From Symsagittifera roscoffensis (lineage: Eukaryota; Xenacoelomorpha; Acoela; Convolutidae): a stretch of 64,000 nt of DNA. Position 1 is the first letter of the stretch. Every line of letters begins with the position of its first letter. The position numbers were made by a program, and so were the translations under genes. Below the pieces are notes generated by a model. It saw nothing but the letters and a program-made list of their open reading frames with translations. It was not told the DNA's origin and did not search any database. This document shows, in pieces, positions 10,990-24,020 of the stretch. The DNA lies in the NCBI RefSeq assembly GCF_963678635.1, contig NC_087067.1, positions 2,978,001-3,042,000 of the forward strand, read 5' to 3'.

Positions 10990-12080
10990 TCGACAATTTC
11001 AAGACTCATGTATCGACAACTTTTGGTAATATTACGTATCGACTATTTTGGACAATGCGGATGGACATGGGACACTTTGAGATGATTGTTTTCAAAACAC
11101 TTTCAGATCGACAGTTTTAGGAACTTTTTGGATGGAAATTTCGGCACCTCTTCCAAACGGACGCTTTTAGATTTTTTGTGGATCGGCAATTTCATTACTC
11201 TTTTGGTTGAAGGTGTTAAAACTCTTCCGGATTGACGACCACGGGACCCTTCTGGATGGACAACCTTAGGGCTCTTCCGGAGGGCTGAAATCGGGACCCT
11301 TCAGGTTGAACTATTTCAGGAGCCTTCCTGGTTGAAGTTTTTGGGACCATTGCCGAGGATTAGTTTTTGTAGTTTTCCAGTTTGACAAATTTGGGACCCT
11401 TTTCCCATTCAAAAGGGTCCCAAAATTGTCAATCTGGAAAATCTTACTGTCTTACAAATTGCAAACTAGGCAGAAATTATTAGTGCTACCTGTACTCCTC
11501 GAGATCGGAAAGAAGGACTTTATTCTTCCAATTTAACAAAATGAATGGTCTAAATTTTGAGATTGCTAGCCTTCCGGATCGGAAGTTTTAGGACCCTTTC
11601 AGAGGACCCTCACTTATAGGACACTCCCGTATCGACAATTTTGGTGCAGTTTTAGAAAGTGAGGGGTTTATAAATTTTTTTATTTATGGTGTAGACGCTG
11701 CGCTTTGAGGCTGGAAGCCTTCCGGATCGTCGGTTTTAGGACCCTTCGAAGACTTTGGGACCGTATCGAAGACTTTGGGACCGTCGATCCGGAAGGTTCA
11801 CTTATATCGAATCGGAAAGAAGGACTTCATTCAGTCAATTTGACATATTATGAGGGGTTCATAAATGAACTCATTTATGGTTTAAATGCTAATGTGCGGA
11901 GCTTTCCTGATTGGCAATTTTAGGAGTCTTCCAGATGAAAATTCTAGATCACTGCCGTATGGGACAGTTTCGGCTGGATTTTTTGGCATTTTTCGGTATC
12001 AAAAATTTTGGGACCCTTCCTTTCAAGCTAGACGATTAAGGGATCCTTGTTATTCTTTTCCATAGTCTTCCCGATTGACA
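10990..12080. repeat. Degenerate minisatellite with GGGACCCTTCCGGAT core
   Basis: A decayed ~26-bp unit of the form CTTCCGGATTGACNACNNNGGGACC recurs many times, clearest at 11220-11340. It is interleaved with longer duplicated segments (GGAAAGAAGGACTTTATTC at about 11507 and again about 11814; GAAGACTTTGGGACCGT twice at about 11748 and 11767). The reverse complement of the core (ATCCGGAAGGGTC) is the same word repeated in the leader of element B at 46-49 kb. No gene is present; the 72-codon frame at 11705 follows the repeat. Confidence 0.6.
11373..11443. repeat. Inverted repeat (hairpin) with GGGACCCTTT arms
   Basis: TTTTCCAGTTTGACAAATTT-GGGACCCTTTT is followed, after a loop of about 7 bases, by its near-perfect reverse complement ending TCTGGAAAAT. 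Arms are about 31 bases. One minisatellite unit has been copied in inverted orientation. Confidence 0.75.
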
Positions 12081-12440
12081 AAACAAGTCGATTAATGAAT
12101 GAAACAGTACAATCTTAACAACTCGGAAGGCTACTTTTCTGCCGCTGCTTTTTAATTGAAATATAGTGTTATTGTCTTCATGTCAGCTGCTATTTTTTGA
12201 CTGCAAAAATTGCGCTTCTAATTTTCGCGTTTTTCAGTTATCGCAAAACTAATTTACATTTGTCGTAATGTGTCTTCCTTTTCAATAGTAGTCTTAAAAG
12301 TAATTTCCTCAGACACTTCCGATCTTATATTTTTGACTCTTCGCTATTTCACAATCTTATTCGCTGTTTTGAGTCTATCCTGCCAACCAAAAGCTAAAAT
12401 AATCTTATGTCATCGTATGGCAGAGTTTTAAAACCTGCAG

Positions 12441-12690
12441 TCAAAAAAATTTTGGATCAACAAGTAGAACTCTGAGAACCATGGTCACAGCATGGGCTTT
12501 CGGATTCAAACTTTCTTTGACAAAAGTATAGTCAACTAAATTGAAGCTAACTATTTGTAATCCGTTCGAAGATGCAATTTTGTTATTTTTATCAAGATTA
12601 ACTGACCAAACAACCACTTGTTTAACAGCATTGATTTCAGCCGGATTGAAACAATAAAAGATCAAATGTATCAAACACTTTACGTTGTAA
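12441..12690 (-). pseudogene. LINE endonuclease fragment
   Basis: The minus-strand product contains VVVWSVNL...KIASSNGLQIVSF, which parallels LWSSNLSPAKKIASSTGFQL in the LINE endonuclease at 41069-41404. It looks like a short piece of an L1/Tx1-like apurinic-type endonuclease. It abuts the 5' LTR of element A, so it is old sequence into which A inserted. Confidence 0.5.
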
Positions 12691-12710
12691 CGTCTTTCTT
12701 AGCAGTTCTA

Positions 12711-13741
12711 TGGAACCTGATCTAAACTACATTTTATAATTGGATAAATTAAATGTTTTACTACTGTAAAATATTTAATATTAACCAATCATAATCCATC
12801 TAACTAACAACCCACTTATTTGTAAGTGCTGAAATTACTTGTAATTTCAGCACCAGAGAGATTTGAATTTAACGTAGAAATTAGTTGCCTCTCCAAGAGA
12901 ACTTCAGCAGCCACAATAAACCAGTATACCCTAGATCTATTGAGCCTAGCAGAGACAAGTTAAACACCCTGAGACTAGTAAATATAAGAGTAAGATTAGG
13001 ATCGGTATTAGACTAAGAAGTTGCACGAATCTATCCGGCCGAAAATAAGATAGCGTGACGAGCAGACGGTGTACCCTATCCGAAATTACTCTATGAGTTA
13101 ACCACATCGGTCCTAACTCATCTGGTGCAACCATAAGTCTCGAATAAGACCTTAATAGCTTAGAACTAACCAAAAATAGATTAGAAATTAGACAAAACAT
13201 TTTCAAAATGTTATACGATAATAATTTAATTGAAATGTCTCTACGACTCAATAGATCAGAGCCGATATTCCGAACAATAAAAGAACTACCCGGAATTGGG
13301 GAAGAAGACCTCGGACAAGAGACGACATACGACAAAGTAGAAACTTACCATTTAGTTTTATGATTGTACGGCAAAAGCCAACACAAATTTTTGTATTTAG
13401 AATCTTATTAGCAATGAATTTAGATTTTCATTTGCAAACATAAAATTTTGAAGTAAACCTTCATGATCATTTCAGGCGCTAAACAAAACTAATAATGTAC
13501 AATAACGATTGATAAAAAGATCTCAGATTAGCAATTAGATAAAAATTAGCAGCATGACAAAAAATTGTTAGTAATCATAAATCATTCGTTGTCCCAGCTC
13601 CATCACCTAAACATAACAGCAATCATAAGCTCACTAATATCCTTAAAGAACTAAATCTTCTTATTCAATAAATTTAAATCATTTTAAACTTAAATTCATT
13701 TAATTTTTTTAAAAATCAGATCATCAAGGCTTATCCTTGGA
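12711..13741 (+). repeat. 5' LTR of element A
   Basis: It starts TGGAACCTGATCTAAACTAC and matches the inverted solo LTR (1-1080) throughout and the truncated 3' LTR (31516-31925) in its first ~410 bases, at roughly 95% by eye. The 3' limit is uncertain: the alignment with the solo copy reaches 13741, but the last ~40 bases (ATCATCAAGGC.TATCCTTGGATC) are repeated at 13764-13802, so the LTR may end near 13804. No convincing primer-binding site was found. A 129-codon antisense frame in it is not supported as a gene. Confidence 0.85.
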
Positions 13742-14325
13742 TCTTAATAAATTTTCTATCTCAATAAATTTAAAACCTGATCATCAAGGCCTATCCTTGG
13801 ATCAACAGAACAATTTTGTTCACCCCCACCCACTTAGCAAGTGTCTAACGACCTCAAACGTCGATTCACTATCCAACCTTTCCAAAAGACCCAGGACTAA
13901 TAGAAATTTTTTAATAAAACTAACCATTCAAATTAGGATAAACAGTGAAGAACTTCAGTTATTCATCCTTCACTTGAACCCTCCCCTTACCAGACCCAGG
14001 ATAGATCTTAGACTTAGTAAGTTTAAAATAGTATCTGACGAACTACTTGCGTTCTAATTATACCTGAACCTTGTGGATCGATTTACTATTCTCCAACGCT
14101 TGAACACAATCACTACCCCTAAGTAAGATTAAGTAAGTTAACACCTTAGCTTAGAGCTTAGACTGGCCACGAGAAAGTAAAAAATCATTCTCCGGAATCG
14201 ATATACTTTTCTCTCCAACCCTGAACAAAAAGACCCAGGTTAAGCTAACCAAAAAATCGTAAGGACTAACAGTCTAAGGAAATAGAAATAATTAACAACT
14301 TCTTGCATCCCTCATCCTAAACCTT

Positions 14326-14667
14326 ATGTCATTCAAAAATTTAGGAAAAAAACAAACAATCGTTTTACACAACTGTGAAATAGATAACAAAAAATACGAT
14401 CTTGTAATCACACCTCATACACAAACAGTTGGATACATTACAACGAAACGACAAACAATAAAAAGAAAAATTATAAACAAACAAAGACAAATCACACGAA
14501 AAAAATTTTCAAAAAATAGAAACGCATTTTCTGAATCAGAAGCCGGCAGTTTACATGAACTCTACAAATTAAAAGAATCAATTGACAAAAAAATTGTCCC
14601 ATTCACGATCAATTATATTTTTCCGGCTCAGAAACAACTTCAAATTCATCAAAAAGAGGAAAAATAA
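14326..14667 (+). pseudogene. Basic leader ORF of element A, 113 aa
   Basis: It starts with ATG and encodes a strongly basic central segment (KRQTIKRKIINKQRQITRKK). It is in the same frame as gag, with stops at 14665 and shortly after between them. It may be the N-terminal part of gag or a separate small protein. I do not recognise it. Nucleic-acid binding is only suggested by charge. Confidence 0.5.
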
Positions 14668-14769
14668 GAATAAAAAAGCAATACAAACACAAACCAGTTC
14701 ACTTTTATAATTGGAATCAACCAATTATACACATCGATAGTTATATATTAACAGTCATCAAACGAAAAA

Positions 14770-17700
14770 TTGAGCCACACTCAAAGTGACGATAGTCCAG
14801 ATGACGAAGCAGTTTACCCCTTTCTTATAGATTCACCCGATGATAGAGGTCAACATGATTTTTGCAAAAACTTACTCGTAAATTTGTTTGAACCCGGAAT
14901 CATTCCATGCAAAGCAGAATTCCCAGATGTAAAAATCAAAAGACAAACTATTGAACATTATTTGAAAGACATATGTAATCTAACACATCAATATGGAATC
15001 TATACCATAGAATTCAGCACACCCAATACAGCCCACCGCAAATATGTAATTCAAACAGACGATATAGAATTAGAGTTTTCAAAAGTATTCCTAGAATATA
15101 TCAAAAGCATACATTATCATAATTCACAAAGAGCAAACTCCATATTCACTAACGAAGTTTTTGCAATAATTTATACTTATATATCTATATTAGAAAAAAC
15201 AGAATTTCAAAGTATCTCACCAACTGAAACATCAAAACATATAAAAGTACGAAATGAAATCGTATTATTTTCAACATTTCTACATATAATTATAGAAAAT
15301 TTCACTAAAGATGATGTTTCACAACACACTAAACATGATTTACAAAAGATTTTAGCATGGTTCATAATAGATTATTTCACCCACAATTTAGATTTAATTT
15401 CACAAGCAAGAAAAAATTTCAGACCTCAAAATACAAATGACGACACTGCCCTTTCAGAACAATCAGACTACGTTTGGGACCCTGAATGGTCTCATCCTAC
15501 ATTTATAAATATCCCACAATCTATCTCAAGTCAAGCAATAAGTACAATATATTATCACAGAGATTATGTAAAAGTAATACCATTAACCATTGATGCAACA
15601 CCATTAAACTATAATACATTTTTACCTGATACGCAAAATAACAGTTTAAGCTCGACCGTCATACATAATGAAAATCTTAATGGAACTAGAAATCTTACAC
15701 AACAAGATATTCAAACACCATCACACTTCATAAATGAAGAAATTGTCCAAACAACAACAACTACACATCAAAGTATTTCACCAATACACCCAAATTTGAC
15801 AACACCAAGAAATACAAATACTTCATTGGCACAAGTAACTTTACAATCAACCGTTAAACCTTCGGTTGCTCCAAAATATTCACATATGGATTATCAAACG
15901 TATAAAAAAATGACAATACCGTCAAAAACACAAAAACCATTCACAAGAAACACCTTTGCAGAACACAATTATAATTATGCTCACAAACTAAGAACACACC
16001 AACCTCCCCGAAAAAATACACAAAATCTAAATCACGTATGTTCCAATTATTGGAATCCCCCGAAAACATCGACCAATTCAGTAAATTTTCCAGATAATCT
16101 ACAACCTACACAGGATTATAGTGAAAATTACCCATTCCTTCAACAAAATAAAAATAACCAGTATAAACCATATAATACAAACTATGTAACATCTGATGAA
16201 GACGACTATCACCAACCAGATATTTTTGCACCATACACTAAAGAATATCGCACACAAAGACCACGACAACCTCAACCATCCCGAAAAATAAAAATTTACC
16301 CACAAAACCCAACAGATGTACAAAATCCACAACAAATGCATATACAGAACCCATTTAACACGCAATCTTTTCAACCAATACAACCACAAAACCCAATGTT
16401 AATGCATTTTTATCAACCAACCCAAATGCAAAATGAAATACCGCTTCCATATTACCTTCAACAACATGAATTCACAAAAAATCAACCTTCAAATTTTTCA
16501 CATATGCCAAATGCCGCAGAATCACTACAAATGACAATGAATCCATACCTCATGGGTGGATCATCAATAACATCCAATAAATCACTGATGGTATTCACAG
16601 GAACAGATCCTGAATATTCTGTAGAAGATTATTTAAATGCAGTAACAGCAAATTTAATTTTAAATATAGGACCTGAACCAATTAATACGCCACTACATCA
16701 AAATTGGATACATATTCGCACAGCACTAATACAAACAACCCTAGATGGCGCAGCTCAAAAATGGTTTTCAGTATTACCTATAGAAAAAAAATCAGATTGG
16801 AAAAGATTCACACAAGAATTTTCAAAAATGTTTGACTCTGAAAGAAACAAACAACACCAAAGAGTTTTATGTAATGAAATTCGCAGATTACCAAATGAAA
16901 CTATCAAACAATTAGCAGTACGTATCGAAACACTAGTTCGAAAAGCATATTCACTTAATACACATGACTATAAAAACACAAAAATGACAGAAATTTTAAT
17001 GATGACCATAACACCTCAATTAAGGAAAATAGCAATAAAAAAGAGAGCATCTCATCCTTCTTCAATTCGAGAACCAGATTTAGATTTTCGAAAACTAGTA
17101 GATAAACTAGAACAAGCAGAGATCACAATGAAACTCGAAGAAACAGAAAATCTAAAACTACAATATGTTAATCGAATTGAAACAAACACTACACATATAA
17201 ATAACATACAGGAATCAGATACAGACTTAATTGAAAAAATCACTGAAATACTGAATATCTATGAAGAACATCCAACTTTTAAAGGCAAACCATCCTTCAA
17301 AAAATGGTGTATTTATTGCCGACGATACGGACACAGTATCTCCGAATGTAGACAAAAACAACAAGATAATCAGAATAAACCTCAAAAGCATAAAGATCCA
17401 AATAAATCGTTTTATCAATACATGAAAAAAGATCAAAGCCTACCGAACAAAAATATATAAAGTTATAACAGTTCAAGAAAACCACTTCCGAACACCACCA
17501 ATTACACAACAAATCAATCACCATATAACTCAAATTATAGAGGAAGATCACCAGAACGAAGAAATACACGAAATTCTCCACAAAATAATTATAACCGATC
17601 AAAGAGTCAAAATAACTATTCGAGATCAAATTCCAATGCAACACAATTTGTTTCTGGATCTAGTTACCAATCAAACCTAAGGAATAGACACTATTCCAAT

Positions 17701-18216
17701 AATCAATCACGAAACTCATCGTACAACAGAAATAGAAACTATTCACATAATCGAAAGAGAAGTTATTCGAACAATCGAAATCAGAATTACCCGAACAATC
17801 GATCAAGAAATAACTCATAAAATAGATCAAACTATCACAGATCAAATGACAATTATCAAAACAGATCACGGAATAATTCACAAAATCGAAATTCAATTTA
17901 TAATAATCAATATAGAAATTATTCCCAGTCACCACATAGGAATAATAACCATTATAATAATTCTAAACATCGATACAGAAGTAGTACACCAAAACATCAA
18001 AGACACATTAATCAAGTGCAAACAAATGAAGAAACAACTTCAGACCCTCCAGGTATTGATGACGCAGAAAATCACGAAATACAACTAAATCATATACATT
18101 GTGAATCATCAGATACAGAGAGTGATACAGAAAATACTATCTTAATAAATATGATAACAGTGGAAAACGACTATGAACCTGTCATATATGAACAACCTTT
18201 TACATCACATATATGA
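14770..18216 (+). pseudogene. gag: Element A gag (capsid/nucleocapsid)
   Basis: An open frame of 896 codons (to 17460) begins at a TTG, so the true start is uncertain. The N-terminal ~550 residues are Gln/Asn/Pro-rich. A Ty3-type gag capsid core follows (near LMVFTGTDPEYSVEDYLNAV and GAAQKWFSVLP). A CCHC zinc knuckle (CIYCRRYGHSISEC, about residues 847-860) closes it. After TAA at 17458 the same frame stays open to a TAA at 17818, then to a TGA at 18214. The extension is an Asn/Arg/Ser/Tyr-rich tail of RNA-binding character (repeated NNRS/SRN words). The in-frame stops could be decay or regulated termination; with so many other lesions, decay is more likely. Confidence 0.75.
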
Positions 18217-18781
18217 AAATCAATTGGAACTCCTTCACAATTACTATATTGGACCCACCGATACTACACAAACTACACAAGAAGTAAACGAAATAAACAC
18301 GGTAATTAAACCCGATAAAAAAAGTGAAACACAATGCTCAAACACAAATCATATTTATCAAAATATACAGAAAGAACAACCCAGAGAAAAAATTTGGACA
18401 AAACCATTTCTATTGGAAAGCCCAAGAAACAAAGAATTTCAACCACCAGATCTTGAAATTGATTTGTTAATTGATTCAGGAGCAGAATCAAATATAATTA
18501 ATATTCCCACATGGAATGAAATCAAAACATTACATCCAAAACTAACGCCTCTTGAAACCTTCAGTAAACTAGCAACAGCACAAGGATCAACATTAGTAAA
18601 TTATGGAAAAATTCAATTATTCCTTCTCCCCACGAGAACAATGGAGCAAAACAAAATTGTAAACAGACCGTATAAACAAACATTTCATATTACTGATATT
18701 AAGCACAATATCATTGGCATACCAATTATATCTAAATATATACCAACAATCAACATCTTAAATAGTAAAATACTCATCTAA
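18173..18781 (+). pseudogene. Element A aspartic protease
   Basis: It is in the +1 frame relative to gag and effectively begins near 18217. The catalytic motif LLIDSGAESNIINIPTW is at about 18464-18514, followed by IIGIPIISKYIPTINI, the usual C-terminal G-[IL]-I-like block of retroelement proteases. TAA at 18779 interrupts it and the frame continues open into the RT region, so protease and RT were probably one polyprotein. Confidence 0.72.
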
Positions 18782-21221
18782 GATAAGTACACAAAAACAA
18801 AAAATACAGCTCTAACATTTTTTCAAAGATTAAACAAACAACCACCATTCTTCTCAAAATTTTATCCCATTTATAATCAACAACGGAAACACCTGAAACC
18901 ATTATCAGGAAATATATATAATTTTTCAATAAAACAAGTTCACCAGTATGATAAAAGTCAAATTAAACAACAACTTTTTATGTCAGACTTTAAACCTATT
19001 CACAAATTTTTCAAAATCACAATCTCATCTATTAAATATTTGAAAAACACGAATTCCGACATCATTTCGTTAGACGTGTATAACAATACACCATATCAAG
19101 TAACATTACTCTTAGGACTTTTAGGATATTGTGAAACAAACGCTACAATCTCACCCATACATGAAGTAGCCTACCGCGTTAATAATATACTCCAATTATT
19201 AGATATTTGTCAATCCACAATTCTTGACGAATAATTGTCCATAAATAACATAGTAAGTAATCAAAAGAGAAACACAGATTACTTCACAAAAACACCATAT
19301 TTTAAACCAAAATTCAATATAACAAATTACACAAAAGAACAACAAAAATTTTTAACAATGTTTAATTTTGAACATTCACAAATTACACAAATCGAATTTG
19401 ATAAATTAGCAAAGCAACTGTTAAAATATTCAACAGTTAAAATATTCAACAGAAACAAACGCTACAATCTCACCCATACATGAAGTAGCCTACCGCGTTA
19501 ATAATATACTCCAATTATTAGATATTTGTCAATCCACAATTCTTGACGAATAATTGTCCATAAATAACATAGTAAGTAATGAAAAGAGAAACACAGATTA
19601 CTTCACAAAAACACCATATTTTAAACCAAAATTCAATATAACAAATTACACAAAAGAACAACAAAAATTTTTAACAATGTTTAATTTTGAACATTCACAA
19701 ATTACACAAATCGAATTTGATAAATTAGCAAAGCAACTGTTAAAATATTCAACAGTCTACGCAACATCAAAATTTGACGTTGGAAAACTCAGTTCATCAC
19801 TACATCTCCCGTTAAAACCCGACGCAGTTTTCAAAAAACAAAGAGCCAGTAAAGTACCAATTCACTTACACGACAAAGTAAATAGATTACTTGACATCTT
19901 AGAACAATACAAAACTATTTCACCAGTAAATAAGGAAGAACAACCAAAAGGTAACACTTCTATCAACCCTGTTATCATTCTAGCAAAAGGCGAATCACTA
20001 AAAATAGTTTTAGACGCTAGATATCTCAATTCACCAATTGATGAATCAAAATGCAATTGGCCTATTGAACCAATACAAGTTATCTTAACAAAGATGAATG
20101 TAAAATAAATTACAACCGCAGATATGAATAGTGCATACAATCAAATGCCACTAGATGAACAATCACGACGTTTAACACAATTTGTTATTGGAAATCAACA
20201 ATATGAATTTAATCGCTTATTCAATGGAATATCCATAGGACCAGCAGCTTTTTCAGCTTTTATGAGTACAATTTTTAGACCACTAATACTCAAGAAAAAC
20301 GCAATCACCTATTTAGACGATGATTTTATGCAATCACAAACTAAAGAAGAAATGTTTACAGTTTTAGAACACTATCATAAAATACTTCAGAACGAAAATC
20401 TGAAGGCCGCTCCCAATAAATCACACTTCTTTCTGACACGAGTTAAATTTTTAGGACATAATAATGAACGAAACAATATCACCCCAATAAAATCACGCAT
20501 TGATGCTATTCAAAAACTTCAGCCACCAACAAACAAAAAGAAAATCCAAGAATTCCTTGGAATGTTAAATTTCTTAAGCAAATACGTTTATAAAATGCAA
20601 TTATACTTAAGACCCTTCTATAGTATCCTCAGACAACAAAATAACTTTGAATGGACCACTGAACATCAAACACGATTTGAAGAAATTAAAAAACTTTTAA
20701 CTGAACAAATTTCAAATACCATTCCAGATCCAAATCAACCATTCTATGCAATGTGCGATGCTTCAAATTTTGGCATCGGCGCAGCATTACTACAATCACA
20801 CAGTAGTACGAATAAAATGAACCTTATATCAGCAAATTCCCGATTATTCACTCAAGCAGAGCTACGACTCTCAACTCTAATGAGAGAATGTACAGCTATA
20901 ATTTATACACTTACACAATATGAATTTCTCATACTTGGATCAAAACATCCAACAGTTCTGTTTACAGATCATAAACTAATCATTTTTCTCTTTACACAAC
21001 AGTCAAATCGAAATCATAGAGTTTATAGATTTCAACTAATTCTAATGAAATTTCCAAACTTACATATAGTTTGGACAGCAGGAAAAAACCTTGCATTACC
21101 AGATACATTAAGTAGAAATACGCCACCTGAACTACTCACACGAAAAACTACAGTTGAAATACCACAAAATATTAAATTTTATCTCGCAAAAGATGAAACA
21201 TCACCCCGAAGTAAAAACTGA
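18782..21221 (+). pseudogene. pol: Element A reverse transcriptase and RNase H
   Basis: The RT N-terminal part runs to 20108, where a TAA splits the first-Asp block (TTADMNSAYNQMPL follows directly). The catalytic motif ITYLDDDF is near 20308-20330. RNase H residues are visible as MCDASNFGIGAALL, LMRECTAIIYTL, LFTDHKL and LPDTLSR. A 319-bp tandem duplication at 19133-19760 shifts the frame, and TAA at 19232 lies within it. The protein sequence is otherwise well conserved, so decay is fairly recent. Confidence 0.82.
19133..19760 (+). repeat. 319-bp tandem duplication inside element A pol
   Basis: The segment beginning AAACAAACGCTACAATCTCACCC and ending AAATATTCAACAG occurs twice back to back with an offset of 319 bases and nearly no differences. 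Since 319 is not a multiple of three, it disrupts the RT frame. The near identity marks it as later than most substitutions. Confidence 0.92.
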
Positions 21222-22971
21222 TATTGATCAATCACAGATAAATAACCTACAACATTTCCCACTCTACTTAGATTGCCAGAATAATCACTACGAAGTTGAC
21301 TTACTAGGCACCTCAACTTTTAAACCAATTCCATACTCACAATGGATAAAAAATAACACTCAACAAAAAAGAATAAAACACCACCCGCACAAAAAAGACC
21401 TTTTTCCATTAATTGAAAAAGAAAATCTAACTGATAAAATAAATTTATCAGGACCACAAACAAATGATTCAAAATACACAATAAATCAAGTTTTTGACCT
21501 CCATGACCCACTTGACACAATTCCCCTATCAAAACTCGAAATTGAAAATATTTTTCTCCCTCCAACAGATACAATTACTGCTGAACTCTTTAAAATTATC
21601 AAAACCTCGATCCAGCAATAAGACAATTAAAATCATGGCACAAATACAAAACTAAGACCGTAAAAGTAGATACCACAATTTTAGGAAATAAAACACTCCT
21701 CCGATATTTCCGAAAATTTAATAACACAGCAATTAATGAAAATACAGATCAATTAGAATATCAATTAAATGATTCTAAAGTTCCCTGTCTTCCTTTAAGT
21801 ATGATATTAATCGCTTTTAACATCTCACATACACAAAATACTAAAGGACACTCCGGATCAGAGAAAACATACTCAAACTTTACACAAAATTTTTATTTCC
21901 CAAATGCACCAATTTGGATAAAATTATTATGCCATGATTGTATAGTATGTCAACTAAATAAACCTTATCCAAATCAAAAACAGATAGCACAAAAACAAGA
22001 TTTTAAAGGACAAAGTTTATATTTTAACCATCGCATTTCATTTGATACAAAAGGACCCATTTCGCCATCCTCAGAAGGAAACTCTTATATTATGGTAATT
22101 GTTGACGCATTTACACATTATGTAGCACTCAACCCAATACCACATTGTAATGTTTATTATGCTTACACGACACTTTATGAACACTGGATAGCTAAATTCG
22201 GATTACCCGAAATCTTAGTTACAGATAACGGTACAGAATTCATAAATAATGAAATCATCACACTATGTCACTTATATAACATCAAACATAAACCACGTAC
22301 ATCTCATGCACCTTGGACAAACGGTTTAGTCTAAGGTATGAACCGTTCACTACAAGAAAATCTTAGATGTATCATAAATGGAAACGGTACAAGATACACA
22401 GAATGGTCAGCAGATGTAAAATTATTTCCCTTAGCATATAATTCACAAATTACGACAACCTTAGAATGTCACCATACGAAATGGTTTTTAATCAAAAGCC
22501 ACGTAAGCCAATTATGTTTACAGCAGATTCTCATAAAAATGCACAAGGTTATTGCCAAACAAATAAAGATTCAGTTTGTTATAACCTGCCTTTACACAAA
22601 CATGATGAAGATCATTTTCATCACCCACAATTCCTTAAATTAGCCTCCGGCACACACACCGAATGGATTCTAAACTCACCGATTCAAATCAAAAAGAAAT
22701 TGTTCAACATCGAAACAATCTATTGCCCTACTACCCAAAAGAGTACGCACTACCCAAATTAACTCAATTATATTCTTTCACAGGTTTGAAAGTTATTCAA
22801 AATCATCCACATACGGAAAAAGAAATAGATGAACAACACAACATTCATGAAAAACAAAATACAAAATCAACTACAATAAAAAACAATACAAAAACACCAG
22901 ATCAAAAAATACCTCAAAAAGAAAGAAAAAATAGGAAATTGATAGAAAAATTCTACCACAAGAACAAGTAG
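21222..22971 (+). pseudogene. pol: Element A integrase and pol C-terminus
   Basis: A linker in frame +1 (21154-21621) is followed by a return to the RT frame near 21606. The HHCC zinc region ends in CHDCIVCQLNK. Core motifs are ISFDTKGPI (first Asp) and VTDNGTEF (second Asp). The position of the third catalytic carboxylate is a TAA (22333), directly before GMNRSLQENL. A further frameshift near 22465 precedes SPYEMVFNQKPRKP, a typical C-terminal block of Ty3 integrases. A charged tail runs to 22971. Confidence 0.8.
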
Positions 22972-24020
22972 AGAAATCAGAACATAGAGAATTATCACGA
23001 CTTAGAAATCAACAACGTAAAAACTAAAAAACATTCATCCCACAATCTAAAATATTAAACAAAGTTGAATTTCAAAAACAACTTTAATTTTAAAATTAAT
23101 AATCCTTGCACCTCTGGATCATATTGAACTTTCATTTTTCAAAATAACATGCTGACAAAACACGCAACAATTCTAGTTCAGATTCAGCCAATAGGATCAT
23201 TCAACCCGTCACCTTCTATAACTATAACACCAACCTATTAGACGAAAGATATTAAACTCCAGGCATATCTATAACTATTACTTTACAACCTCCAGGTCAA
23301 AAATAAGCAAACCGCTCAAACTTGACAACTAAAATAAATACCACCATAATATCATAACCCTCCCTTATCTAATAACGCAAAAATCAACAATATTTTCCCA
23401 ACTTAGACCTCAAAAACCCTCCAACCAAAAATGATAAATTAGCCTAAACTTAAAATACGACCGTATTCATTTGGCCTAAAGTACAAAAATCTCAAAAATA
23501 ATCCAAATCATCTAAAAAAAAAATAAAGTAAAGAAGACCTCCCAAACACCATAAATTTAGCCCCCAACAACTTTTCACAAAACTCAACCCACTTGTCAAA
23601 AAATCAATAAATAACTCGACCACACTTGAATCTCGCCTCAAACAACAAAAACTATTCGACAAAGAAATCATTTCTTAAATGCTCTTCTCTCAATCAGTCA
23701 ATATCTTTAAAAATACAATTTTCAAAATTTTCATAAACTTTTTCATAATACTTAAACTTTTATTCATATTTCTGTTTGACCCAAAGTTTATTTAAAGGAT
23801 ACGAACAATTTTTAGTAGAACAGATATTTTTTTTTCTATTTGTAATTTTTATAACAATTTTAACATCCCTAATATTGACAATGTGCAAATGTATAAAAAA
23901 GGCAATAATCACATTCGCTTTAGCAACAATCCTTTGAATTCTTTTCATTGAAGAATACTACAATAAACATAAATTTTTCCAATAGAAAAAATCAATCAAA
24001 ATACTTTCAAAAAATGCTAA
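22972..24020 (+). other. Non-coding spacer of element A between pol and env region
   Basis: It is AT-rich, with no sustained open frame on the plus strand. In elements with a downstream env such a spacer usually carries splice signals; none stands out here. Confidence 0.5.

Noticed and set aside
12946-13335. 129-codon minus-strand frame inside the element A LTR, with similar frames at 465-680 and 31753-31965
   Set aside because: All lie in LTR copies, antisense to the element. They vary in start and are cut by differences between copies. Hydrophobicity comes from the base composition.
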